From NCBI GenBank assembly GCA_039090855.1, contig CM077028.1, forward strand, positions 65,849,054-65,913,053: 64,000 bases of DNA, given 5' to 3'. The notes beneath the pieces are model-generated. The model saw only the letters and a list, made by a program, of their open reading frames with translations, had not been told where the DNA came from and did not search any database. Position 1 is the stretch's first letter. Every line of letters begins with the position of its first letter. This stretch comes from Macrothele yani (taxonomy: Eukaryota; Arthropoda; Arachnida; Araneae; Macrothelidae). The translations under genes and the position numbers were made by a program. Below, one piece after another: positions 43,000 to 54,419 of the stretch.

Positions 43000-43915
43000 C
43001 ATATCCGCGCTCGGCCGTTTACTTGATGCACCAGGAATCTTGATTCGTCAGACCCAAGCCACTTTCTTCCAATCATCGACGGTCCAATCTCAATGATCTT
43101 AGGCCCATTTCATGCGCTGTTGGCGATGACGTGAAGTGAGCACGGAGACTCAACTGAGTCTTCGTCTACGTAGGCCCATGCGCAGAAGGCTGCGACACAG
43201 TTCCCTCAACACCACTGTTGTAGCTGCGGGTGATTTGTCGCACTTATGATCTGTCCCCAAAACGCAGCGGCACTCATCGATAAACATCACACGTCACCAG
43301 TCTGTCGCGTTTCACGTCGCTTTGGCCTGGCACCACTGCACACGGAGCCGGCGATGTTCCGGTGTTAATGGCAGCAAACGTAAGCAGCGCTGGGATCGCA
43401 GATTCGCTTCCGCGAGGTGTCGGGAAATAGTTCGTGGGCACATAGGAGCCGCTGCATCTGCCTGTATAGTGGACCGGGTTCTCGTGGGATCCGTTCGTGC
43501 CTGGTGCACGATCCGTCGATCCTCTCTACCGGTGGTCATCCTGGTCAGCCCGAAGCCACTCCGCCGTGTGGTATTGCAGTCGGGTGTCCACTGCTCCTAA
43601 CATAGTCGGACGTTATGGTCAGAACGACACACGTGGCGGGCTATACAGCTCGCCGACCACTCTGCGGTTTTCAGCCCGATGATCAGACCTCTCTCAAAGT
43701 CCGTACGTTCCGTAAATCGACGTCTCTGGCGTGTACCGGGCATTCTTGTCACTCTGTACTTTTTCTTGCGTCGGCCGGTGCTTTGCGCTTTCATAGGGCA
43801 TCGCCTACACGCCGGTTTATAAGGCTGCCGGTTCGTGCTTGCAGCGCCACCACAGTGTGTTCGGTCATGCGCGCTCGCACCAAACGTGGATCATTTGCAT
43901 ACCAGCAAACACTCT
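43000..43915 (-). pseudogene. Two joined Tc1-like transposase pieces
   Basis: Reverse strand. First piece: RRRFTERTDFERGLIIGLK (about 43740), REDRRIVHQARTDPTRTRST, APMCPRTISRHLAEANL and LTPEHRRLRVQWCQA to about 43310. Then near 43250-43040 a second N-terminal-like linker, LRELCRSLLRMGLRRRR and DWTVDDWKKVAW, of another Tc1 lineage. The two share no natural junction, suggesting fusion by deletion. No catalytic block survives. Confidence 0.7.
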
Positions 43916-44826
43916 AGCTATTTGCAAAGTTTCGCGGTTGTAGCATGTTTTCTTCTAGGTGCGCAAATTTCATTGTCCGTGAGTGTATATAAACTTAGTT
44001 ACACCAATAAACGGAGTTCCGTAAACTGCTTCTACTGTTGTTTGTGTATTCTGCTCAGTGCCTATATTTTGTTTACCTCAGTTTAATATAAACTCATAAA
44101 ATAAAAGTCTCAAAAAAAAAGGGGGATAACTCAGAACTTCTCCAAGCAAAAGGAAACAATTTTTCTTAAGCAACAATTTTTGGGTTTGCGGATTGTTCCC
44201 AAGATTAAAAATTGTGTTTACAAGTATTTTAGTGAAAACTAAATCCTCGTAAAATGGGTGGAGCGCAACCTTAACTACGATATTTTCTTATGGAAGAATA
44301 TGCAATCAACAAGAAAGAAATAATCTAAATCAAGCGTGCAATCAATATTATTTTTCATGCAAGGAAACTCCATGTCCTACATTTATTACTTTGAAAGCTT
44401 CATCGTCAAAACTATGACAACGTTGTGCACAAAACTCCAGATTTAATACCATTCTCTGCTGACCGCAGAAGTAATCGGGAAAATTAAAGAGCACTTTGAT
44501 TATGAAAAGCTTTTAAAGGAAAGCGGAAATCACCTCACGGCCATAAAGTTGCTTTATATTGGCCGGGAACATATTTTAAAAGTAATAACTCCAGGTATCC
44601 TGAATCTGTCTGACACACTTATACACACCGAATTCGGTCACTTATTTATTATAAATTTATGGGAAAATACACCTAAATAAGGCGAAACTCTTGAAACAGA
44701 AGGATATTGAAATAGCTGCTTCATAATTTTAGAACATGCCAGCTTGAAGATGCTAGATCTCTTCCTCTACCCTTCATATTTTGTATACACTACTCTTTGT
44801 GAAAATGTTTACACCACAAAATACTG
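43916..44826. other. AT-rich stretch without recognised features
   Basis: No convincing coding domain; poly-A at 44114-44122. Confidence 0.45.
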
Positions 44827-44976
44827 TGTGACGTGCCTGCCCCGCAGGACGCACATGAGATAAAAGGCAGATAGCGGTGAGAGGATATGTCCGCGTAGCT
44901 CAGTTGGGAGAGCGACTTACTCCCGAGTGAGGTGACCAAGGTTCGATGTCCGGCGCGGACAAGCTTGTTCGTTATA
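44827..44976 (+). mobile_element. Solo LTR of the mini-LTR element
   Basis: 150 bp, TGTGACGT start and GTTATA end, with the perfect 4-bp target duplication ACTG at 44823-44826 and 44977-44980. This defines the LTR borders independently of the full copies. The tRNA-like domain at 44889-44960 has a perfect 7-bp acceptor stem (GTCCGCG with CGCGGAC). Confidence 0.9.
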
Positions 44977-45005
44977 ACTGCTGATATTAGCCTGAAACTT
45001 ACAGG

Positions 45006-45915
45006 ATGGGACATGCAAATGATTAAAATGTCAATGAAAATGCGAATGCTATTACGGAGCAGCGATCTCTGAACTGATCGTTCTTAGGTATAAAGAGCTG
45101 GCTAAAACGAAATTTTGCAATCAGTGAACAGTCGATATTGAATCGAAAAGGTGTTTCTTGTGTCCCACTATGCCTCTTCGCCGAAGAAGGTCGCATTATG
45201 AACACCTGGCGGACTTTGAGCGAGGAAGGATTGTTGGGATGAGTGAAACTAGATTTTTGCACAGCGAAATTGCCACTCATATGGGACGAAACACCGTAAA
45301 CGTGGCGTCGGCGAACATATGAGGCTCGGACTCACAGAAATCCGCGAAATGGACCGCAAAATCGCACGACTTTAAGAGATGACAGACACATCTACCGCAC
45401 TTCAGTGACCGATCGCACAGTGACATCCACGGTGTTAGCGCAGCAGTGGAGCACTGTCACAGGTCAGGTTTTTTCCTCCAGCACAATTCGACGTATTGGT
45501 CGCTGGCAGCCCATTGCTGCGCATTCCTTTGACCCTCAACCAGAGACGCCTTAGCCTGCAATGAGGTCTCGAACACAGACATTGGCACGCTTATTAGCAA
45601 CAGGTCGTATTTTCTGACGAGTCACAATTCAACTTGATGCAAAGTAATGAACGCATACGTGTTCGAAACCATCGTAGTGAACGGCATCTTGCAGCGTCAT
45701 ACCGGCCCAACGCCAAGTGTCGTGGTCTGGAGCTCCATTGGGTTCAATTCCCGATCTCGTCTGATACCAATTGAGGGAACACTCAATAGCCAGCGATATA
45801 TCATGGATGTTTTAGAGGCAGAAGTTATACCCTTCCTTCAGAGTTGTCCCTTGGTTATGAACATATTTCTGGGTATTTGCACTTTCATTTAGAGCAGTGT
45901 CCAAATTTTATATCA
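45006..45915 (+). pseudogene. Tc1-like transposase, MPLRRRRSHYEHL family
   Basis: Starts MPLRRRRSHYEHLADFERG at 45170, HTH part eroded, FLTSHNST near 45615 in the first Asp region, then TGPTPSVVVWSSIGFNSRS and IEGTLNSQRYIMDVLE to a stop at 45892. Second and third catalytic blocks are missing. The leader (ATGCAAATGATTAAAATG) matches the reverse-strand copy ending near 63045. Confidence 0.85.
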
Positions 45916-45925
45916 CCCTGTTTGG

Positions 45926-46095
45926 TTTGGGGCTTTTTTACGCTTTCCAGCCTTAGGTTGAAGAAGCGTATATGCTCCAGCTTTCTCCGTCTGTCTGTCT
46001 ACCTGTCCGCACGATAACTCGCGTAAAAATGGTTCGATTTCGATGAGATTTTAGTATGTGGTAGGGGACAACCAAGGGACGAACCTATTGAAAAT
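45926..46095 (-). mobile_element. Family Y repeat, truncated inverted copy 3
   Basis: Terminal hairpin TTTACGCTTTCCAGCC...GGTTGAAGAAGCG, the CCGTCTGTCTGTCTACC block and one core unit ending GAAAATGGATGAAATGG. Confidence 0.88.
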
Positions 46096-46226
46096 GGATG
46101 AAATGGCTATTAACATATTTCATAATAGTCTGCCGTCTTGGCCGGTGTTCTACGCCAAGAGACCTCGCTGAACCTCCAGATGAATTTCAAAGTTGCTTGT
46201 ATTAGGATATTACCTAAAAGTGTTAA

Positions 46227-46510
46227 ATCAGTGTAACCTTCCAGTTCTGACTTATGGATCAGAGATATGGACCTTAAGTAAAAAAGATATACACAGGCTG
46301 CGAGCAAACTCAAGGAAACATGCAGAGATGCATACTTGGTGAAACCAAAAAAAGACAGAAAAATGAATTCATGGATCAGGAAAATAACAAGACTGAATGC
46401 CATCTTGATCAAAGTAAATACCCTCTAGTAGCAACGGCCCGTACATGTAGCTAGAAGAACTGACCACTGTTGGTTAACTGAAATACTAGACTCGATGCCA
46501 TAATGCAAAA
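46227..46510 (+). pseudogene. RTE LINE C-terminal relic
   Basis: NLPVLTYGSEIWTLSKKDIHRL (about 46227-46295), then in shifted frames NEFMDQ-like and the TDHCW-like region to 46510. Diverged from copies A and B; no tail found. Confidence 0.75.
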
Positions 46511-46944
46511 TACCAGACTCTTGTGAGTTTGCTTCAAAGAATCTTCTCAATATTAAGAGACAACGATCCGCATCTTTGACTGAGACAGTGTCTGTAACAC
46601 TAAGTCTCGCCACAACTGAATCGTGATCTAAAAAAACGGGCAGGGATTTATCACACTGCTTATAACTAGCGGTACATCAAGGATGTTTCGTGTTGGAAAA
46701 GACCAGTTAGTGCATTAATACATATTGGCGATTGTTGCACCCTAAGAGTAAGGCGGTACATCCAGAGATCAAGGATTGTTTCATGTAGAGGACTTTTGTT
46801 CAGAACCAAGGGGTGGTGTTATGTAAGGGTGGCGGTAAATCGAGGGGCGGCACATCGAAGTTCGTTTGTATTTCCAGAGTAATTTCAATTTAAAATGTTT
46901 TAAAATGTTATAATTTCGTCGTCAACACCTGGAAAATAACTTTG
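46511..46944. other. Intergenic stretch without recognised features
   Basis: Nothing recognised. Confidence 0.5.
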
Positions 46945-47100
46945 CCGCCTTGGTGGCACAGTGGTTAAAGCTCTGGATCTGACCATTCGATTCGAGATGG
47001 ACCCCGATTTGGATCCCGGTGAAGCATGGATGTTTTGTTTGTTTAACGGTAATGGCTGTCTCCCTTCTCTGGAACCAGTGGCCTAAAATTAGATACTTCC
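46945..47100 (+). repeat. tRNA-derived SINE, family S1
   Basis: Head TTGGTGGCACAGTGGTTAAA and a B-box relic TTTGGATCCCGG, then GAAGCATGGATGTTTTG and CCAGTGGCCTAAAATTAG. Diverged. Confidence 0.8.
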
Positions 47101-47449
47101 AGTCCAAAACAAGAAATAGCTTTCAGAATCGAAAAAGACTCCCTAAAAACTCCTTTAATGTACTTCCAAAATTCGATACTAACTATGGTTTTACCACACC
47201 GACTGTAGCCTAGCCCACAAGGGATTTTTGCAGACATGCCTAGGTTTTACCTCAGTGTCTACCTTGATCGTAAGTCGCTTATGAATTCGCTTCGTCAAAC
47301 AATTGTCGTCCTCATCAGAGATGGAAAAGGGTCACCGGGTCAAGGTGTCCCTGACCCGATTTCGAGCCGGTTTTATTTCTATTCACTTTTGAATAGAAAA
47401 AAATATATTTCAAAGAACACTTCAGAGGTGTTTTAAATAATATTACAGA

Positions 47450-48300
47450 GCTGCAGAGTATTATCCACGAACTTGCTGAGTAGGGTAAAGAAATGGGAAT
47501 AAAAAAGAACTTTCAGAAGGCAAAACTGATTTTCAAGGCTTTTACAAGGAATGAAGATTTATCAGTTTATGACGAAAAGCTGAAGGTAACCAAATCCTAC
47601 ATTTACCTTGCGCAGAAGATATCAAGCGAGGGTCACATTGATGAAGAGATTAATTGGCGTGTAAAACTTGGTTGGAGAGTTTTTGGAACAAACAGTACAA
47701 CTTTTAAGAGCAATATGCCATTATGTCTTAAAAGAAAAGTGTTTAATCAATGCAACCTTCCAGTTTTTACATACGGAGCAAAGGCATTAACGAAAAAAGA
47801 CATAAAAAGACTGCAGACAACTGAAAGAGGCATGGAGAGATGCATTCTTGGTGTAACCAAGAAAGATAAAAACAGGAACTCGTGGATAAGGGAAATGGCA
47901 AGAGTGGAAGACATCATGATCAGAGTGAAATCCCTGAAATGGCAATGGGCTAGACATACTGCCAGGAGAACGCACAACCGATGAACAACCGAAATTTTAC
48001 GCATGCTTGGTGTAACCAAGAAAGATAAAACATATTATTTTTCTACATTATGGAAAAGGGAAGTAGAAAAATAAATACATATTATTTTTCTACTTCCCTT
48101 TTCCATACTGCCAGGAGAACGCACAACCGATGAACAACCAAAATTTTAGACGGGATTCTAAAGGACAGGAAAAGACCTAGAAAAAGACATCGTGGGAGAT
48201 GGATGGATGGAGGAAGCTAGTCCAAGACAGTCCGTTGTGGTAGAAACGTTGAGAGACCTTCATCCAGCAGTGGATTGATAATGATTGACAATGATAATGA
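47450..48300 (+). pseudogene. RTE LINE C-terminal fragment inside the hAT-like element
   Basis: MGIKKNFQKAKLIFKAF through YLAQKISSEGHIDEEIN, LTKKDIKRLQTTERG and ARRTHNR, open for 163 codons from 47493, then scrambled: 47958-47990 is repeated at 48107-48139, with an inverted repeat between (48050-48106). The stop region ends with ATGATAATGATGAT. Confidence 0.9.
48050..48106. repeat. 24-bp perfect inverted repeat
   Basis: ATGGAAAAGGGAAGTAGAAA-type arm 48050-48073 pairs perfectly with 48083-48106. The right arm also matches 48477-48502, outside the element, hinting at a template switch. Confidence 0.92.
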
Positions 48301-48401
48301 TGATATATTCTAGTTTATAGCTCAAAGCAGATTTGTCCGGGTCAGTCCCTGGTCTGGTTCGGGTCCAAACTTTTTGACCCGTTTCCAACTGTGGCCATCA
48401 C

Positions 48402-50255
48402 TACTTCCCTTTCTGATTAAAAAGCAGACAGGCGGTGTTTATAACACACGTGGTCAATTTTTACCACAATTTTATACATATTATTTTTCTACTTCCCTTT
48501 TCCTTATTTTTAAGAGCAAACATTTGTGGCATGTTGGACAGTTTATTTCCTCACAATCATTATTTTGCCGATGTAAGCATAACCTCAGTTACAAAGCTCC
48601 ACCTTTCGCACTTTCAAAATAACGTCCGATGTCTCGTTTACTTTACTTTTTGCGATCAAAACACGTATTCTGAGATAATTTTTTCTACACGAATTGGTTT
48701 TGTATTTACATAAGGATAAAAAGCATTTTAATGGAGCTGGATTTCAAAAGCTTCCTGCGCAAGTTTTTTTTTTTTTTTCGTTGTTGACCCTGTATCGTGA
48801 GCTATTCTTTTTACATTGAAAGAATGCAAAATACTCGCCCCTTGTAGTTCGACGAGCGTTAAATCAAATATTTCCGTATGCAAAACAGCCGGAAAGGTTT
48901 TTTTCCCCCTTGAACCCTTTAACCTTTTGTAGGGAGATTATGCCACAAAGTGTGACTGGCTTCCGTCTTCTCTCTCCCGCTCTTTAAGATAACAGCTAGC
49001 ACACACACACACACGTGGAATAAATTAAGCTCTTTCTAGAAACAGGGGAATTCCATTTATTGCTGCGCCGTGTTCAAAGCGAAAATTGCTGTTCCAGTAG
49101 TGCGAGGCTCTTTGAAAACGAAACCCCAAGTAAATTTGCGAAGACTGGTTTGCCCAAGTGAAATTCCTGAACAGATTCCGCGCAATTTAATCAAGGGGCC
49201 ATTTTCTCCCTCGTTAGCGATTTCGGTCTCAGGAACGTGGTGATTAAAGATTTACTGTCAGCCGACGAACAAAACACGCCAGGCCCAAATGCAGCGCTTT
49301 GTCCCAGATATTGATAACGGCTGAATGGGTTCCAGACAACTGTTTGCTGCGCTATAATCGCCTTTTATTGAGCTTCTAAGAGAAAAATAAAAATGTTTCT
49401 GAAAGGAAGACTTGTTTGTAACGGAGAGAGATGTTTAGATTCCATTCCACAATAAAGAGTGCCTTCCTCCGACGTGGGGAAATGTTTAGATTTCGTTTCA
49501 CAAAAGAAAAGCAAGTGTCTTTCTCGGAAGGTTCTAATTCTATTAACAGATTTACAAAGTGTCTGTACTAACACAGAGGATTTTTGATGACAGATTTCGT
49601 ATCACCATTTACCGCTTGTCGTTCTAATTTATATTCTGTTATCAATTCTGCGAGCAGATGATCTTCACTGCGCCAAGTTTTAGACACTTTTCGGGACTGT
49701 AGCCAGAATGTGTTAACATTATTAAGTTGCACGGGCCACATGTAAATGATTTTATCTCACCATTGTAACTGCTAGTTGGGTTAGTGGATATACGGTACCT
49801 TTAATTTAACTCACACACACACATGCCAGGATGGAATTATTTCCGAAGACCTGGCAACAGAAAATTCGAATTAAATTAAGGATTAAATATTTCTAATTGA
49901 ATTGTCTTTAAATAGGAGCCCTTAAACAATGGATAAATCCCATACAAACATGCACTAATTCATGAACTGACCAGGATTGAATTTATTTCTTTTTTTTTTT
50001 TTTTTGATTGGAGGTTTAAAAAAAAGGGATTTAGTGGACCTGGTGGTACAAAGACATACAGACAGACATAAACAGGAGACAGAAATTACGCAGCAACATG
50101 TGCACAAATCATACATGGTTGACAGCATTCCAAATGCTCAATTTACACAGATATAGAAAATGTTCATCATGTAACACATTGCGAACAAGTATACACCAAA
50201 CATGGATTTTACAGTATGCTAAATGTTCAATGTACACAGATAACCAGTGTTGGAC
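48402..50255. other. Apparently unique noncoding stretch
   Basis: Longest stretch without a recognised repeat. Short CA runs at 49001 and 49811, and poly-T at 49988. No coding exon recognised. Confidence 0.45.
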
Positions 50256-50382
50256 AAGTAACATATTGAGAGCCAGTGCCGAAAGACAAACATCCATGCC
50301 TCACCGGGATTCGAACCTAGACCCAACTAGGGCGAATGATCATAAGCCAGGGCCTTAGACCACTGCGCCACCGAGGAGGCTT
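50256..50382 (-). repeat. tRNA-derived SINE, family S1, truncated
   Basis: Reverse strand GGTGGCGCAGTGGTCTAAGG and GGTTCGAATCCCGG, then GAGGCATGG, cut near 50256. Confidence 0.85.
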
Positions 50383-50449
50383 ATTTCTTTTGTATTAGTG
50401 AAATATTGTCGTTTCCCAGCAGAACGTGGTGTTTTGAAGCAGATTAATT

Positions 50450-50660
50450 CACCGCGGTGGCCTAGCGGTCGAGACGCGCTGGCCTTGGGTCATTCGTCCG
50501 AGATGGATCCCGGGTTCAAGTCCTGGATGTGGCATGGGTGATACTTTTGTCTTACGACGCTGGCTGTCATCCTTCCCTGGAACCAGTAGCTCTAAATTAG
50601 GTACTGGCGACTAACAAATTGATCACGGCGGTCTCTAAATCCCGATGGGGGAAATAACAG
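50450..50660 (+). repeat. tRNA-derived SINE, family S1
   Basis: CGGTGGCCTAGCGGTCGAGA head, GGTTCAAGTCC B box, CCAGTAGCTCTAAATTAGG body. Confidence 0.82.
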
Positions 50661-50986
50661 TAACTCTTTTCTAAACTTAAAGTAGAAAAAGAATTAAAGC
50701 AAATTTATTGTTGGCAGTTTCTGGTATCATTCCTTGTGCTTCCTTTCCATTTAACCCCTTAACCGGCTCGAACGAATTAATTTGGGTTACCAAAATGGGC
50801 TGAAATGGCTCGAACGAAGATATTCGCTGTCTAAGAAGAGGGCCGAACGCTGCTAAAACGAGGGAGCATTGCTTTCCACTAAGTTTTGTTATTTAAAGTG
50901 GTCATTTAGGAAGGTGATTAAGAGTAATCCTTTTGGACTGATTGCCTGCTAACAGAGTTACAGCAATAGCGGTGAACCAAAAAAAG

Positions 50987-51205
50987 GAGCCCCGATGGCG
51001 ATGTGGTCTAAGTGCTGGTTCCTGACCGTTCGTCAGAGGTGGGTCCGGGTTCGAATCCTGGTGAGACGTGGATGTTGTGTTTGTCTTACGGTGCGCTGGT
51101 TCTCTCCTTTCCCTATAACCAGTTGCTCTAAATTAGGGACGGGTGACTGCTTATAGCTCATTGAGTTGCTCAAGGTGGTCGTAAAACCTTCAATCAAAAA
51201 AAGAA
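50987..51205 (+). repeat. tRNA-derived SINE, family S1
   Basis: GATGGCGATGTGGTCTAAGT head, GGTTCGAATCC B box, body to CCTTCAATCAAAAAAAG, full length. 51206-51584 after it holds nothing recognised. Confidence 0.85.
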
Positions 51206-51584
51206 CCTAAGAAAGGAGAGAGAAAATGTTTGAGTCATTTTCTTTTTTACCCAGTGGCATGATGACCGTGTCAGAGGGATTAGCCCTTTCCTGTCATGTC
51301 TTGGGTAATGGAGCGGAGAATTAAAGGCTAGAAACGAGCGCTTATCAGCTGTGATGGGTTCATACTACTGGAATGAGAGTGGAAAAGGAATTGTTTTGCC
51401 TTAGCTTTCAGAAAACGCGGTCGCTATATGAACATTTATCTTTGCGTAGCGCAGAAACTTTCGGGCACCATTTGGTTCATGTACATCGGCCACTTAATGG
51501 GTTAATCGGCCCATGTAAAATTTAGTGACTGTCGTACTGTAAGTTCTGTCAGATTTTCATTATTAGAAAGGCTGACAGAAAAAC

Positions 51585-51926
51585 ACCACTGGCATAACTC
51601 AGTTGGTTAAGTCACTGTGTACTGTGCGGGAGGCGGACGTTTCTGACGGGTGTTCGAATCCGGATCCTGCCGGCCAATATAGCCTGTAGTTTCTCCCAGG
51701 TTCTTGGCAGACTCCCGTGTTTAGTGACGCGAATGTGTAGATGGCTCCCTCTCAAATCGGCCCCAGACGCACTTTGTCCTTGAATCCAATTCCCTAGGCT
51801 TCTTGGGTTTACCAGACGGGTGTCATTGCACTGGTAGTAAAACAATAAAAGACGATTGTGTAATATGATGCCTCATGGCACTAGACACCTACGGGGAATT
51901 TTCACATGGCTGTTGATGATGATGAA
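51585..51926 (+). repeat. tRNA-derived SINE, family S2, with RTE-type tail
   Basis: Head CATAACTCAGTTGGTTAAGT (A box) and GTGTTCGAATCCGG (B box) followed by about 250 bp unrelated to S1 and ending GTTGATGATGATGA. The (GAT)n tail equals that of the RTE copies, suggesting RTE machinery mobilises it; inference. Confidence 0.75.
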
Positions 51927-52511
51927 AGAAAAATAGACCGCTCTAAAAAAAGGCAAGGATATTACATAAAACAGGAGATCGGCAGCACTAAAGCGACGGC
52001 ATTCGTTCAATTATAGACCACTTGGGGTGTAGAACAGGAAGTATGAAATGGTGAGAAAAAAGACATAACGTAGCACCTTCGCGTTCAAACGGGAAAACAC
52101 CTTATTGATTCAGAAAGAATGAGAAACACAAGAGGCTTAGCGTGATCAGTCAGAACGTTATGACACTTTCTTCATTGTTCATAACTACTTGGCACCTTCT
52201 TAGATGTTTGGCTCCTCCGTGTTATACTGAAGATTAAATTCTACTGTTGGCTTTGGGGTAGTGGCCCCCACAGATGGTGCAAAAGGCCGAAAATTCCTGA
52301 AGCTGTCGCAAGAGTTCGGGGATACCAGTCCAATCAGCCTTGTAATTCATCCAACACTTGCTCAGTGGTATTAAGGTTGAGGCACCTTGAAGGTAGAGTT
52401 CTGCACGGGCTATAGATAGGAAAGTCTGGCCTGACATTAACTCGTAAATTAAGAGGGTCGTCCCGAATCCGAATTTCCGTTCTACAGCCCAGCCAGGTTC
52501 ATGCTAACTCT
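51927..52511. other. Intergenic stretch without recognised features
   Basis: A 67-codon reverse frame near 52234-52437 has no recognisable domain. Confidence 0.45.
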
Positions 52512-53720
52512 TCACGGGGTAAAGACGCCGCGAAAATACTGGGAACTAGGACAGTGATAGAATTGAAGCTCTTGCCTGGGTGTATAAAATTCCACCCAAT
52601 TCTCATCCAAGCAGATAGACCTTGTGAGCACTTTCTCATGAAAATACTGGGACCTAGGACAGTGATTGAATTGAAGCTCTTGCCTGGGTGTATAAAATTG
52701 CACTCAATTCTCATCTAAGCAAATAGACCTTGTGAGCACTTTCTCATGAAAATACTGGGACCTAGGACAGGGATTGAATTGAAGCTCTTGCCTGGGTGTA
52801 TAAAATTCCACCCAATTCTCATCTAAGCAGATAGACCTTGTGAGCACTTTCTCATGAAAATACTGGGACCTAGGACAGGGATTGAATTGAAGCTCTTGCC
52901 TGGGTGTATAAAATTCCACCCAATTCTCATCCAAGCAGATAGACCTTGTGAGCACTTTCTCATGAAAATACTGGGACCTAGGACAGAGATTGAATCGAAG
53001 CTCTTGCCTGGGTGTATAAAATCGCACTCAATTCTCATCTAAGCAAATAGACCTTGTGAGCACTTTCTCATGAAAATACTGGGACCTAGGACAGGGATTG
53101 AATTGAAGCTCTTGCCTGGGTGTATAAAATTCCACCCAATTCTCATCTAAGCAGATAGACCTTGTGAGCACTTTCTCATGAAAATACTGTGACCTAGGAC
53201 AGGGATTGAATTGAAGCTCTTGCCTGGGTGTATAAAATTCCACCCAATTCTCATCCAAGCAGATAGACCTTGTGAGCACTTTCTCATGAAAATACTGGGA
53301 CCTAGGACAGGGATTGAATTGAAGCTCTTGCCTGGGTGTATAAAATTCCACCCAATTCTCATCTAAGCAGATAGACCTTGTGAGCACTTTCTCATGAAAA
53401 TACTGGGACCTAGGACAGGGATTGAATTGAAGCTCTTGCCTGGGTGTATAAAATTCCACCCAATTCTCATCTAAGCAGATAGACCTTGTGAGCACTTTCT
53501 CATGAAAATACTGGGACCTAGGACAGTGATTGAATTGAAGCTCTTGCCTGGGTGTATAAAATTCCACCCAATTCTCATCTAAGCAGATAGACCTTGTGAG
53601 CACTTTCTCATGAAAATACTGGGACCTAGGACAGTGATTGAATTGAAGCTCTTGTCTGGGTGTATAAAATTCCACCCAATTCTCATCCAAGCAGATGGAC
53701 CTTGTGAGCACTTTCTCATT
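52512..53720. repeat. 108-bp tandem array, about 11 units
   Basis: Landmark GCCTGGGTGTATAAAATT recurs at a 108-bp period with 1-6 differences per unit. On the reverse strand the 36-residue unit reads KVLTRSICLDENWVEFYTPR and so on; a 280-codon frame (53028-53870) enters from nonrepetitive sequence. A Trp-to-stop change in one unit type ends it and another frame restarts. Because 108 is divisible by three, at least two frames stay open, so coding is unproven. Confidence 0.9.
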
Positions 53721-54419
53721 TCCCATGGAATTGAATTCGTTTTGTGTCGTGGTCAGTGTGTGCGGTACCCACGTCGCTAATTTACCCATTAGACTTAAAT
53801 CTCCCTTCACATCTGCACAGTATAATATAAGCTGTTTTGAGAGGGGTGCCCAGTTGTGCGGAAAGGTCATTGATGCTCATCCTGCAGGACCTGTTCGATG
53901 CGTCGCATGGTTTCTTATCTGAAAGTCGAAATCGATTGACCACATCTTGCAGCATCTATGGGTGATGTCCTGTCTTCCTTATATCGTTCATCTAATTGTG
54001 CACCGTTGTGCACCGCCGTTTTCTTGTGAGCATTTTGATGTACTGCTCTCTGCTAAGGACTTTATGCCACTGCCACGGAATACTGCGTTAAGACAGAAAA
54101 CTTAAAAATAAAATACGTGCTGTTCTTTTACTGTCACTAATTGTCTCACCTGCTCCATCGATATTGCAGCTTTCGCGAGTAGAACGGTAAGCACGAACCG
54201 AGTCCGAGGTATGAAATACTCAAATACCAAACATCCCCTGTGATGCCATTTTAGCTTCCCGAAACGTACGCCAGTGAATGTGTTCGCGTACTTACCAAAT
54301 GTTCCTATGCACTCGTCAAAAAAGCTTGGGATATTGCATGAATTGAAAGGTGTATGTATCTGACTGAAGTAACACGTATGGAAATAACATAAGTAAGGCC
54401 ACGTAACACAAATGATAAA
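53721..54419. other. Array flank without recognised genes
   Basis: The first 150 bp on the reverse strand form the nonrepetitive start (MTFPHNWAPLSKQL) of the 280-codon frame. The rest is unassigned. Confidence 0.4.

Larger units (their letters stand above)
47316..48393. mobile_element. hAT-like nonautonomous element carrying RTE sequence, copy 2
   Basis: Ends CAGAGATGGAAAAGGGTC and, inverted, CACAGTTGGAAACGGGTC. Flanking octamers GTCCTCAT (47308-47315) and GCCATCAC (48394-48401) match at 5 of 8, a weak duplication. About 120 bp at one side and 95 bp at the other match copy 1 (10224-11315), and both hold the same segment of RTE in the same relative orientation. Confidence 0.72.

Noticed and set aside
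49001..49014. CA microsatellite as a notable site
   Set aside because: Short and common in animal genomes.
52512..53720. CRISPR array or certain repeat-protein gene
   Set aside because: No spacers; coding is not established because two frames are open.
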